Assembly (NCBI RefSeq): GCF_037622515.1 | Contig: NZ_JBBJCN010000003.1 | Span: 124,001-188,000, forward strand | Source of the DNA: Paradesertivirga superstes | GTDB taxonomy: Bacteria > Bacteroidota > Bacteroidia > Sphingobacteriales > Sphingobacteriaceae | Direction: 5' to 3' | Length of the DNA stretch: 64,000 nucleotides | Shown here: piece by piece, positions 19,901 to 27,452 of the stretch | How the letters are laid out: each line of letters begins with the position of its first letter | How positions within the stretch are numbered: position 1 is the stretch's first letter | The notes under the pieces: model-generated | What the model saw: only the letters and a program-made list of their open reading frames with translations | What the model was told of the DNA's origin: nothing | Database searches by the model: none | Position numbers and translations under genes: made by a program

Positions 19901-20154
19901 ATTTTATTTTGAGGATTCGAAACTCTTAATACAAAGTTCCCGTCAATATCAGTAGTTACACCGTTAAGCGTTCTTTTTTCTTTGTCGATTTCGGTAACAG
20001 TTGCACCTATTACGGGCAACTTGTCTTTCTTATCTATTACCTTACCACGTATCGCTCTTACAGCATTCTGGGCCATTGCAAATTCAGTCTGAAATGCAGC
20101 AATTGCCAGCAACACTAAACAAAATGCCAAAGGCTGAGTAATTATCTTCTTCAT
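16903..20154 (-). CDS. SusC-type TonB-dependent transporter (module 1, pair A)
   Basis: A 1083-residue transporter with signal peptide (ending AMAQN), regulatory-like N-terminal domain (RGKVIDKKDKLPVIGATV, about 36-110), a clear TonB box ELTEVVVTG (about 115-123), plug (SIDQALQGRLPGVDF, DISVLKDAAATAVWGSRASN) and a beta-barrel ending in VFGLTAGF. It should take up oligosaccharides with the SusD encoded next. It has the canonical TonB box that the pair B SusC proteins lack. Its counterpart at the right edge (60878-64000) shares long stretches, including AAATA(V/I)WGSRA.NGVL.INTKRG. Confidence 0.96.
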   Translation of the reverse strand: MKKIITQPLAFCLVLLAIAAFQTEFAMAQNAVRAIRGKVIDKKDKLPVIGATVTEIDKEKRTLNGVTTDIDGNFVLRVSNPQNKISVSFLGYKTSTYDVGNRTVLDVQLEGSSNELTEVVVTGRKTSSNGLLEIDERSSTVSVARVNAKDLEEMSATSIDQALQGRLPGVDFAANSGDPGAGMQIRIRGTSTINGSTEPLIVVDGMPYETEIPEDFNFGTADEQGYASLLNIAPSDIQDISVLKDAAATAVWGSRASNGVLIINTKRGRLGKPVVSYAVKGTMANQPAAIPMLSGDQFSMLIPEAFMNRNGSPLNTQTVKELQYDISDPYYFNNYSNNTNWIDAITQTGFKQDHNVSINGGGEKARYYASVGYLGEKGTTIGTGLNRISTRINLDYNVSNKIKFRTDIAYTHSITDKIFSDNARRIAYDKMPNMSVYEYDAQGNNTGIYLSPLQNIQGAYAGTYNPVAMLNEATNEVIGERITPHFNLQYDFMPEFLKATVDVQFDIENSKNKSFLPQIATGRPINEVNVNRAYDGDRDAFRLQTKTNLVFTPKLGENHSFIGLVSLLSNDDRSTSLQSLTSNSASPQLQDPTSPSRTQNLSSSFSQVRSVAALINGQYGYKDKYIVNAGLRADANSKFGPANRSGLFPSISTRWRISGENFLKDVKVINDLSLRASYGQSGRAPKTNYGFYNIYNNYDWDYLGNPAVYSSNIELRNLRWETVTGRNLGLNVILFNNKLDFDVDVYRMRTTDLFFPDLSIPSISGYNNLDMNVGTMDNQGWEINLRANPLKTKNWNLNLSFNFARNVNVIREISEFYPRESGNTNTNGQYKRFLQVDNPFGSFYGYRFKGVYTDADATVARDKNDKPLISADGTQVPMRFDYPNTDYVFQPGDAMYEDVNHDGNINYMDVVYLGNGNPKFIGGFGPEITFKGNLKLTAFFSFRYKYDVINQTKMISTNMYEYDNQSTAVLRRWRNPGDVTNIPRALYNSGYNWLGSDRYVEDASFVRLKTLTMRYNFTKPLLDKMKLKNLGVYFTAENLLTFTTYTGQDPEVSPRLGNPFALIQDNSMTPPTRNMVFGLTAGF

Positions 20155-20175
20155 TTTAATATTCAGGTTTCAGAA

Positions 20176-22362
20176 TTAATTAGTGTCGAATTTTAAAAAG
20201 CCATCAATGAGATGGATCACTGCCCGGTTGGAGAGGTTGTTACTGCTGGGAACAACAACATTTACTGTTCCGGCTTTCATATCTGTTACCTGCATGCTTC
20301 CCGGTGAATTGGTAATTGTAAAGGCGGTTGTAGCGCCATTATCCTTTTGAAGCAGGGTAAGATACCCGCCTTCTTTTTTCCCGTCAGGAACTACGGTTTC
20401 TTTTTGCAGAATATGATACCTGATAAAGCTTGCAACTTTTTCCTTATCAGCGGCTACCGTTGTAGTAGGTGATGCAGGTAAATACTTCTGAGCAATGGCA
20501 GCATCAATAGCTGCATTATTAGGTACAAATATGGTATTTACAGAACCTGCTGAAATCCCTAATATCTCACCATTAGTTGTATTATAGAGACTCGAGGCCT
20601 TGAGGTAATCAAAAAACTTTTTAAAATTAGACGAAGGAGTTGCTGCCAGTTTTTCGATATGCTTGCCGATAGACAATGCTGATTCATTTAGCAAACCATT
20701 TATGTAATAAACTGATCCGTTTACTGCCGGGTCTCTTTCGCTAACTGTACGGGTAAGGTTAGCATCCTGATTACCTGCAGAATAAACAGAACCTCCATTA
20801 TATTTAATGTATTCTCCGTTATAGGTTTCAATTATACCATTTCCGGAAAGACTGGATAGATCCTGACGAACCACGTGGGTATTTAGTATCCTGTTTAACT
20901 TATCCCAGGCAGAAGTACCAGTTAACTTTGCGCCGCCCCCGGGAGGGTCATACTCCCATCTATTGGCATCCAGATTATAAGTATATCCTGCGGCAATTAA
21001 ATCAGTGTCAGAAATAAGAAACAGGGTATATTTTGCATTTGAATTAATGATATTGGTTTTTAAAGCAACAGATAGTGCCCTGGTCATCAATGAATAATTG
21101 GGGTTCAGATATGCTTTCCCAAATACAGAACTGAAAACATTGGCTTCCTGAACTTTATTGGTACCATAAAAAAGGCCGTTACTTAACACTTTCTTATCTA
21201 CTACATCTGTAGCAGGATCAAATAATGCACCTTGTCCCTGATTGTTGTTGGTTGTAGCGAATTTACTTGGCCAAACAGTCGTTCTCCACATATGGGCCAT
21301 TAAAAAATCGACAATGATTTCTTGTGGTAAGACTTCAAAAGATGCATAATGCTTAAGGAGAACATTCTTGGTATAAGCTTCAAATGCTTCATTTGTGGGA
21401 GCAAACATGGTATATCCATCCATTTGTCCATCATTATCATCAAGCTTTATAAAATTCTCGTTATTAGGCGAATAAGGCAGACTACTGTTGTATACTTTAA
21501 CATATACATCCATATCAGAACCGGTAATCTCTTTGTTTTTTGCGGTAGCAGAGGCATTGATTAAATAAGAGACCATGTAGTCCTCCAGTATTTTTTTAAA
21601 CTTACTGTACTGCGGCGCTTTATTTAAGTACTGATCAATGCTCGGAAGGGGAAGAATTACTTTATCGATCTCATGAATAATACCATTCTCCGCAACAATA
21701 TCTTTATTAACTACCTGCGCATTTGAAACATGAAACCCTGAGAATGTTGTACCAGGAAACAGATATGAATAATCACTTGCGGAAATTCCCTTAGCGGTAA
21801 AATAAGTATCCAGAAAAAAAGGAATATACTTATTGTTATTATCCGCTGATACATAGTAGGAACCGCCCGTATTATTTCTGTTGGATGCAGCTACCAGAAC
21901 TTTTTTACCCCCTATTATAGTGGTGTCTAAGGACGCATAAAAAGTAGTGCGTCTTTTAAATGCGTTACCCGGATCCCAACCAATTCCGGATTGGAAATCG
22001 TCTAACCTGTCGGATTTGAATGAATTATAAACCAGGGAATATCTAACGATTTGGTTTGCTACAGAATCCTTAATCTGATTTACATCGGTCAGGTTATTTT
22101 CCCCCATATATTTAGCTAATGCTTCGTCGTTGGGTGCGAATATTGTCCAGTAACCGGCCTTGCTTAAAATATCTTTGTAACCTGCTTTGTCTACAAGCAC
22201 CAAAAAGCTTTTGAAGTTATTTTTCGATTGTAACTGCTGATAGATCGGATCAGCCAGCATTTCCGGCCTGCCGTAATAATTATCCCACTCTTTCTTATTA
22301 CATGCAGTTAGCACAGTAACTAAGCCTAATAAGACTAACGAGGTTTTGATTGTTTTATCCAT
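20176..22362 (-). CDS. Lipoprotein with four FAS1 (fasciclin) domains
   Basis: A 728-residue lipoprotein (Cys21 after VTVLTA). I place the start at 22362, because an in-frame ATG at 22464 would put 34 residues before the signal peptide. Four FAS1-like units can be read: about 25-245 (YWTIFAPNDEALAKYM, NGIIHEIDKVIL), 245-415 (TMFAPTNEAFEAY), 415-565 (YTLFLISDTDLIAAG, VYYINGLLNESAL) and 565-728 (TIFVPNNAAIDAAI, RAVIHLIDGFL). Unlike FAS_A and FAS_B it has no C-terminal CBM-like part. It heads the operon, 21 bp before SusC, with a 460-bp leader behind it. A structural or adhesive surface role is inferred. Confidence 0.85.
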   Translation of the reverse strand: MDKTIKTSLVLLGLVTVLTACNKKEWDNYYGRPEMLADPIYQQLQSKNNFKSFLVLVDKAGYKDILSKAGYWTIFAPNDEALAKYMGENNLTDVNQIKDSVANQIVRYSLVYNSFKSDRLDDFQSGIGWDPGNAFKRRTTFYASLDTTIIGGKKVLVAASNRNNTGGSYYVSADNNNKYIPFFLDTYFTAKGISASDYSYLFPGTTFSGFHVSNAQVVNKDIVAENGIIHEIDKVILPLPSIDQYLNKAPQYSKFKKILEDYMVSYLINASATAKNKEITGSDMDVYVKVYNSSLPYSPNNENFIKLDDNDGQMDGYTMFAPTNEAFEAYTKNVLLKHYASFEVLPQEIIVDFLMAHMWRTTVWPSKFATTNNNQGQGALFDPATDVVDKKVLSNGLFYGTNKVQEANVFSSVFGKAYLNPNYSLMTRALSVALKTNIINSNAKYTLFLISDTDLIAAGYTYNLDANRWEYDPPGGGAKLTGTSAWDKLNRILNTHVVRQDLSSLSGNGIIETYNGEYIKYNGGSVYSAGNQDANLTRTVSERDPAVNGSVYYINGLLNESALSIGKHIEKLAATPSSNFKKFFDYLKASSLYNTTNGEILGISAGSVNTIFVPNNAAIDAAIAQKYLPASPTTTVAADKEKVASFIRYHILQKETVVPDGKKEGGYLTLLQKDNGATTAFTITNSPGSMQVTDMKAGTVNVVVPSSNNLSNRAVIHLIDGFLKFDTN

Positions 22363-22825
22363 TGAATGTCCTATGAACCGAATTGAATCGAGTCCGGCTT
22401 TATCAAGATTTACTAAGGCCCTGCATTTTTGGATATAGCCCTGAACTTGTAAAAGTCTGCCCATAATTTTCTAAATAAATTAAGCTAATGTCAGATTTAC
22501 TGCAATCCATTTTGGCTAAAGAAATAATTGAAATTCACCTTCTGCTGACATCGGGAAGACGGCAGCGGAAACTTTTCGAATTGATTTATTAAATCAAAAT
22601 CCGGAGAAAATAATGCGGCTGGATCAATGTAAAACTTTAGAATATACTGGCTTGCTTGATTATTAATAAATTGGTTTGTTGAGTACAAATCTATCTGAAT
22701 GCATGCCTCAAGACATGCAAAAATTGACGTAATTCATTTAAAAATTGGGTTATTTTGAGCTATAAGCTCTATTTCTGCCGGGATGAAGGTATTTATTCCG
22801 GGAAAGTAAGGCTCGGCATTATCTC
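22363..22825 (-). promoter_or_regulatory. Leader region of the first import operon
   Basis: This 463-bp gap lies between the regulator gene and the four-FAS1 gene. It has no credible gene. It holds a TAnnTTTG-type promoter candidate (22686-22723), an inverted repeat TGCATG-cctcaaga-CATGCA inside that candidate, a small hairpin GAGCT-ata-AGCTC near 22758-22770, and an imperfect pair CCGGGAT/ATTCCGG around 22778-22802. If the promoter is right, the mRNA leader would be about 310 nt, long enough for leader-based control. Confidence 0.45.
22686..22723 (-). promoter_or_regulatory. Candidate Bacteroidetes-type promoter for the first import operon
   Basis: On the minus strand TTTTTG (22723-22718) is followed after 24 nt by TAGATTTG (22693-22686). 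The latter matches the Bacteroidetes -7 element TAnnTTTG exactly; the spacing is slightly longer than usual. Between them lies an inverted repeat with arms TGCATG and CATGCA, a possible operator for the adjacent hybrid regulator. Confidence 0.4.
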
Positions 22826-25800
22826 TTACGTTTTTTGAGAATGAGCGTTATTACTCTTCTTATTTTTCATGTATTCTGAAGGAGACACTTTGTACTTTTC
22901 TTTAAAGCAGGTGCTGAAATATCCTGAACTGCTGAACCCGGTCATATAAGAAATTTCGGAAACCGTATATTCAGCAGCATCGAGTAATTGCATAGCACGT
23001 TTTAAGCGCATATCTCTAACAAACTCGACGGGTGCAAGACCTGTAAGGCTCTTTAATTTCTTATAAAATGCTGTGCGTCCAACTCCTACCGCCTCTGCAA
23101 CATTGTCGATATTAAATTCGCTTTCCAGTATCCCCGCTTCAACAATCCGGATAACATCCTTTAAAAACTCTTCATCTCTGGAGGTAATAAGAATTTCATC
23201 AGGCTTTATCTGAACAAGCTTTTTGTCATGACTGACTAATGATTCGAAAAGCTTCTTTCGCTGGCTTAAAAGATTTTCTACAGATGCCAGAATATGATCT
23301 GTATGGAAAGGTTTAGTGATATAAAAGTCGGCTCCATATTTTAATCCTTCTATCATGCTTTCCACAGATGATTTCGCTGTTAACAGGATAACAGGAATAT
23401 GGCTCGTATGTGCATCCGTCTTTATTTTGTCGAGCATTTCTATACCATCCATATTCGGCATCATCACATCGCTGATGATGAGATCGGGCAAATTATCACA
23501 GGCAGCTTTAAAACCTTCTGCTCCGTCTGCAGCTTCAAGCACTCTGTAAAATTGAGAAAGCTGCGCTGCCAGGAATTTCCTCAGTTCAGAATTATCTTCC
23601 ACCAGCAGCAGAGACTGCATGTCGGGTTTTGCATTTCTGCTTACTGCTAATCTATCGCTGATTTTATCAGAAACAGCATCTGGATAGCCTGAGTTAATAA
23701 AAGCTGATAATTGGGGCGTATTTACAAAGTCCGCTTCCCCGGCTTTAAAATGCTCTTTTCCGGTTTTAAGTTCAATGCTAAAAATCATCCCTCCCTCAGG
23801 GCTATTATCGGCAGAAATAGTTCCATAATGCGCCTCTATAAGTTCTTTGGAAAGAGCCAGCCCAATACCTGTTCCCTTCAGATTGTTATCGCTGATTTTA
23901 TCGCCTTCATAATAGAGCTCAAAAATCTTGGATAACTTTTGTTTCGGTATTCCATGCCCCTGATCTGTTATGGTAATCGTAAAATCCCTATTCCTTTTTA
24001 TTGCGCTTACATCGATGCGAATTGTTTTATTCGGAGGACTGAACTTAAAAGCATTCGACAGTAAGTTATAAATAACAATATCAATTTTCTCTTCATCAAG
24101 CCATGCGTAAAGTTCATCAACATCAGAATTAATCTGCAAGTCGATATTCTTTTCCTGTGCCAGCCCGGTAAAATACTTGCTAATTTCTTTAAGCAAGCCG
24201 ACGATCTCAATTTCAGATAATCTTAACCGCATTTTTCCGCTCTGCACTTTCCTGAAATCGAGCAGCTGGTTAATTAAACGTATCATCCGGTTGGCGTTCC
24301 GGTTTACTATATTAATATTTTCCCGTCCCCGGGCAGATATGGGTTCGTTTTTGGATATATCTTCTAAAGGACTTACGATTAAGGTAAGCGGGGTTCGCAG
24401 TTCATGAGAAATATTGGTAAAAAACTGCATCTTTAAATCTGTCAAACGATGCTCGACAGCAACATTGTTTCTTAATTTTATCATTGTTGAAATGACCCTC
24501 CTGGCCATCTCTATCAAAATCACAAGCACAATACAATAAGCTATATAAGCCCATATCGAAAGCCAGGGCGGCGGAAGCACAGTAATTTTCAGGCTTTTAG
24601 CTGGGATATTATTAAAAAGCTCAGTACTTGTACCCTTTACAATAAACTCATATTTTCCCGGAGGAAGATTAGTATACGTAGCTTTATGCTGATTTTTTAC
24701 ATAGTGCCACCCCTTATCGTATCCTTTAAGTATGTAGGCATAAGAAACTTTTTGTCCTGCCCTGTAATCCAGCACAGTATAATCGATACTCACTACATCC
24801 TGATCATAGTCAAGCGTGATTAGTTCTGTGCTATTAAGGGAAAACTTTAAAGGAGAACCGGGAGTTCCTGGTATAATATCTTTATTGTATAACTGAATAT
24901 TGGTTAATGCCATATTCGCGTTTAACTTTTGATTCGATAAGCGGGCAGGATTAAAATATATATATCCCTTAACGCATCCAAAATAAAGATGTCCCGAACG
25001 TGATCTGAAACAGGCAGCTTCAGAAAATCCCACCGGAGGCAAGCCATCGTAGGAATCATAATTTTTGAAGGACTGTGTTAAGCGGTTAAACTGAGATAAG
25101 CCATTTTCTGTTGCCAGCCATAAATTCCCTTTGTTATCATCTACTATACTGAGTATAATGTCATTGGGTAATCCTTCATCCCGGGTATATATGCGAAACT
25201 TCAGTTTTTTGGTAGCCGGATCCAAAATAGCTTTATTTAAACCGCCTCCAAAAGTGCCCACCCACATTTGCCCCATGCGGTCGCGATGAATGTACTGCAC
25301 ATCATTATTCCCCAGGCTACTGCGGTCGCCGGGGATCTTACTATATTTTAAAAACTGGTAATTCTCAGGACTTCCTTTATCAGGATCGAATAAAACAAGG
25401 CCGTCGGTTGTAGCTACCCATATCTTTCCATCAGTACCCTGCTGCAAATGCCTGATCACATTACAGGAAGCAGGATATTGTTTGAATGCATTTTTACTAT
25501 TCCGGAAGAGCATTTTACCGCCAGACGGTATAGCCAGATTTAAGCCACCACCGAGTGTTCCAACCCATACTCTGCCTCTGTTATCCTGAAAAACAGAATA
25601 TACAAGATTACTGCTTAAGCTATGCTTATCGCCGGGATCAGATACGTATTTTGAAAGCCTGTATCGTGAATGCTCTTTATCAAGCGGCCGTGCTATAGTT
25701 AAACCATTGCCCTTTGTTCCCAGCCATATACTGCCTTCGCGATCTTCGAATATTGAATAGACGCTTCCGACTTCCAAACCCGGGGAATTTTCAAAAACAC

Positions 25801-27313
25801 TGCCTAGCTTCTGGCCATTTTTAAAAACATGAATCTGTCCGCCTTTGGTGCTAATCCACAATCTTCCTTTTTTATCTTCAAGCAATGCTCTTACTTCATT
25901 CTCTGATTTATTCTGCGAATTATTAACAAGAAGTTTATAGTTAAAATTATTCCCCGGAAAGGTGATCTTATTAACTCCTCCATCAATAGCACTGATCCAT
26001 AAAATACCTGCAGGATCGGCATACAGGGCAGTAATTATATTTGAAAACTGCTGTTGCGGGGATCCATGTTCGTTATAAAAATATTCTATTTTATCGGCGG
26101 ATGGATTAAAATATCCCAGGCCCCCTCCCTTGAGGCTGGCCCATAACACCCCGTTTATATCTTCGAATACTGCGTAGTTTTTATTTGGGCTTACTACATT
26201 CGCATCCTTTTTCTGACTAAATAGCTTAAAGGTTCCGTTTGCCGGATTAAATTTTATAATACCATTTCTTTCAGGCTCGAGCCAAATTAAACCAGACTTG
26301 TCTTCATAGATTGAATAAAATGTATCCGCTCCGGGCATGCTGTTAAACCTGACCGCATTCGTCTCAGGACTTAGGGTGATAATACCTTTACCACTGGTGG
26401 AAATGTAAAGCTGGCCCTTTTTGGAAGGACGCAAAGCGTTGAATTTTGTACCTGCCGAAACGGGAATGATAGAAAAATCACTTCTCCGGTTATCAAAAGA
26501 AATCAGGTTGCCATCAGCGGTCCCAAAATAGATCTTTCCTTTAAACTCTGCTGCACAGGTGAAAGAATAATCAGGACGGAAAGAATCCCTGCCATTTTTG
26601 AAAATTTGCTTTTCATAGTAACGCCCGTTCTTCTTAACCAGGCAACTCAGGCCAGTGCCTGTCCCTATCCAAACCCGCTGATCTGTATCCTCAAATAAAA
26701 AATTTATGCTGTTGCCGCTGATGTGAAAATCGCCGCGGATTTCTGAACTGTACCTGTATATTTTGGGGGCAGATGAGGTATTAAGATTTACTGCACATAA
26801 AAGGCCCTGGTTCGTTGTAAGCAGCCAGGTATCGCCCGTAGACACAGGAGCAATCCTGTCTATAATAAGATCTTTAAATTCTTTTTGCGTGCCGGGAACA
26901 GACAAGAATTCCTCTTTCTTTTTATCAAACCGGTAAACAAGGTTATCGTATGTTTTGACCCAGAGGAAACCGGGTTTATCTTCAATAATAGTTCTGATTT
27001 TGTTGTTTTTCAGATTGGAACTATCGCCTGGAAGAGATTTATAAGATGTAAAAACATGACCGTCAAAACGGTTTATACCGTCCCATGTGCCAAACCACAT
27101 GAACCCTTCTTTGTCTTTTGTAATGCACAATACCCCGTCATGCGAGAGTCCGTTCTCAGTAGAATAATGTTTGAAATTCGCTTTCGGCTGGGCAAAAGCA
27201 AAGTTCAGAAAAAATATATGGCTGCTTATTAATAAAACAATAGCCGTTGCCGATAACCTCACCCATCTTCCTGCTCCCAAACTTTCTTTAGTACAGATAA
27301 TTATCCTCCACAT
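22826..27313 (-). CDS. Hybrid two-component system regulator (HTCS)
   Basis: A 1495-residue one-protein sensor and regulator. I start at ATG 27313; five codons upstream is only a TTG. The order is: signal sequence or anchor (1-40), a periplasmic two-bladed propeller sensor of many GxxWIGTxxGL-type repeats (about 45-780), a Y_Y_Y domain, a transmembrane helix near 870-890 (LSIWAYIAYCIVLVILIEMA), a histidine kinase with SHELRTP (His970), an ATPase domain (NLLSNAFKFS, GTGIGL), a receiver domain (Asp1282 in ISDVMMP) and a C-terminal AraC-type helix-turn-helix. Such proteins sense a glycan fragment in the periplasm and activate their PUL. It lies between two enzyme and transport operons and probably controls both. 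Confidence 0.97.
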   Translation of the reverse strand: MWRIIICTKESLGAGRWVRLSATAIVLLISSHIFFLNFAFAQPKANFKHYSTENGLSHDGVLCITKDKEGFMWFGTWDGINRFDGHVFTSYKSLPGDSSNLKNNKIRTIIEDKPGFLWVKTYDNLVYRFDKKKEEFLSVPGTQKEFKDLIIDRIAPVSTGDTWLLTTNQGLLCAVNLNTSSAPKIYRYSSEIRGDFHISGNSINFLFEDTDQRVWIGTGTGLSCLVKKNGRYYEKQIFKNGRDSFRPDYSFTCAAEFKGKIYFGTADGNLISFDNRRSDFSIIPVSAGTKFNALRPSKKGQLYISTSGKGIITLSPETNAVRFNSMPGADTFYSIYEDKSGLIWLEPERNGIIKFNPANGTFKLFSQKKDANVVSPNKNYAVFEDINGVLWASLKGGGLGYFNPSADKIEYFYNEHGSPQQQFSNIITALYADPAGILWISAIDGGVNKITFPGNNFNYKLLVNNSQNKSENEVRALLEDKKGRLWISTKGGQIHVFKNGQKLGSVFENSPGLEVGSVYSIFEDREGSIWLGTKGNGLTIARPLDKEHSRYRLSKYVSDPGDKHSLSSNLVYSVFQDNRGRVWVGTLGGGLNLAIPSGGKMLFRNSKNAFKQYPASCNVIRHLQQGTDGKIWVATTDGLVLFDPDKGSPENYQFLKYSKIPGDRSSLGNNDVQYIHRDRMGQMWVGTFGGGLNKAILDPATKKLKFRIYTRDEGLPNDIILSIVDDNKGNLWLATENGLSQFNRLTQSFKNYDSYDGLPPVGFSEAACFRSRSGHLYFGCVKGYIYFNPARLSNQKLNANMALTNIQLYNKDIIPGTPGSPLKFSLNSTELITLDYDQDVVSIDYTVLDYRAGQKVSYAYILKGYDKGWHYVKNQHKATYTNLPPGKYEFIVKGTSTELFNNIPAKSLKITVLPPPWLSIWAYIAYCIVLVILIEMARRVISTMIKLRNNVAVEHRLTDLKMQFFTNISHELRTPLTLIVSPLEDISKNEPISARGRENINIVNRNANRMIRLINQLLDFRKVQSGKMRLRLSEIEIVGLLKEISKYFTGLAQEKNIDLQINSDVDELYAWLDEEKIDIVIYNLLSNAFKFSPPNKTIRIDVSAIKRNRDFTITITDQGHGIPKQKLSKIFELYYEGDKISDNNLKGTGIGLALSKELIEAHYGTISADNSPEGGMIFSIELKTGKEHFKAGEADFVNTPQLSAFINSGYPDAVSDKISDRLAVSRNAKPDMQSLLLVEDNSELRKFLAAQLSQFYRVLEAADGAEGFKAACDNLPDLIISDVMMPNMDGIEMLDKIKTDAHTSHIPVILLTAKSSVESMIEGLKYGADFYITKPFHTDHILASVENLLSQRKKLFESLVSHDKKLVQIKPDEILITSRDEEFLKDVIRIVEAGILESEFNIDNVAEAVGVGRTAFYKKLKSLTGLAPVEFVRDMRLKRAMQLLDAAEYTVSEISYMTGFSSSGYFSTCFKEKYKVSPSEYMKNKKSNNAHSQKT

Positions 27314-27347
27314 ATCTGTTATAAGCAATAATCAATTTACTTAGCGC

Positions 27348-27378
27348 AAATTCATTTCATCTTAGATGAAATGAATTT
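27348..27378. promoter_or_regulatory. Perfect 14-bp inverted repeat upstream of the regulator
   Basis: AAATTCATTTCATC and its exact reverse complement flank the 3-nt loop TTA, 35 bp before the regulator start codon. On the minus strand no T-run follows, so a terminator for the GH28 gene is less likely than an operator or a 5' leader hairpin. No other copy was noticed. Confidence 0.6.
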
Positions 27379-27452
27379 AACGCCCCATGTATCTAAATAA
27401 ATATTTAATTAAAATGTCTCATCCCGGCTCCGAAAACCAATAATACCAGCGT

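Noticed and set aside
22363..22464. N-terminal extension of the four-FAS1 protein
   Set aside because: It would put 34 residues before a clear lipoprotein signal peptide; ATG 22362 gives a normal signal.
22497..22688. Open frame of 63 codons in the leader of the first import operon
   Set aside because: It begins with TTG within the promoter-like element and has no family likeness or signal sequence.
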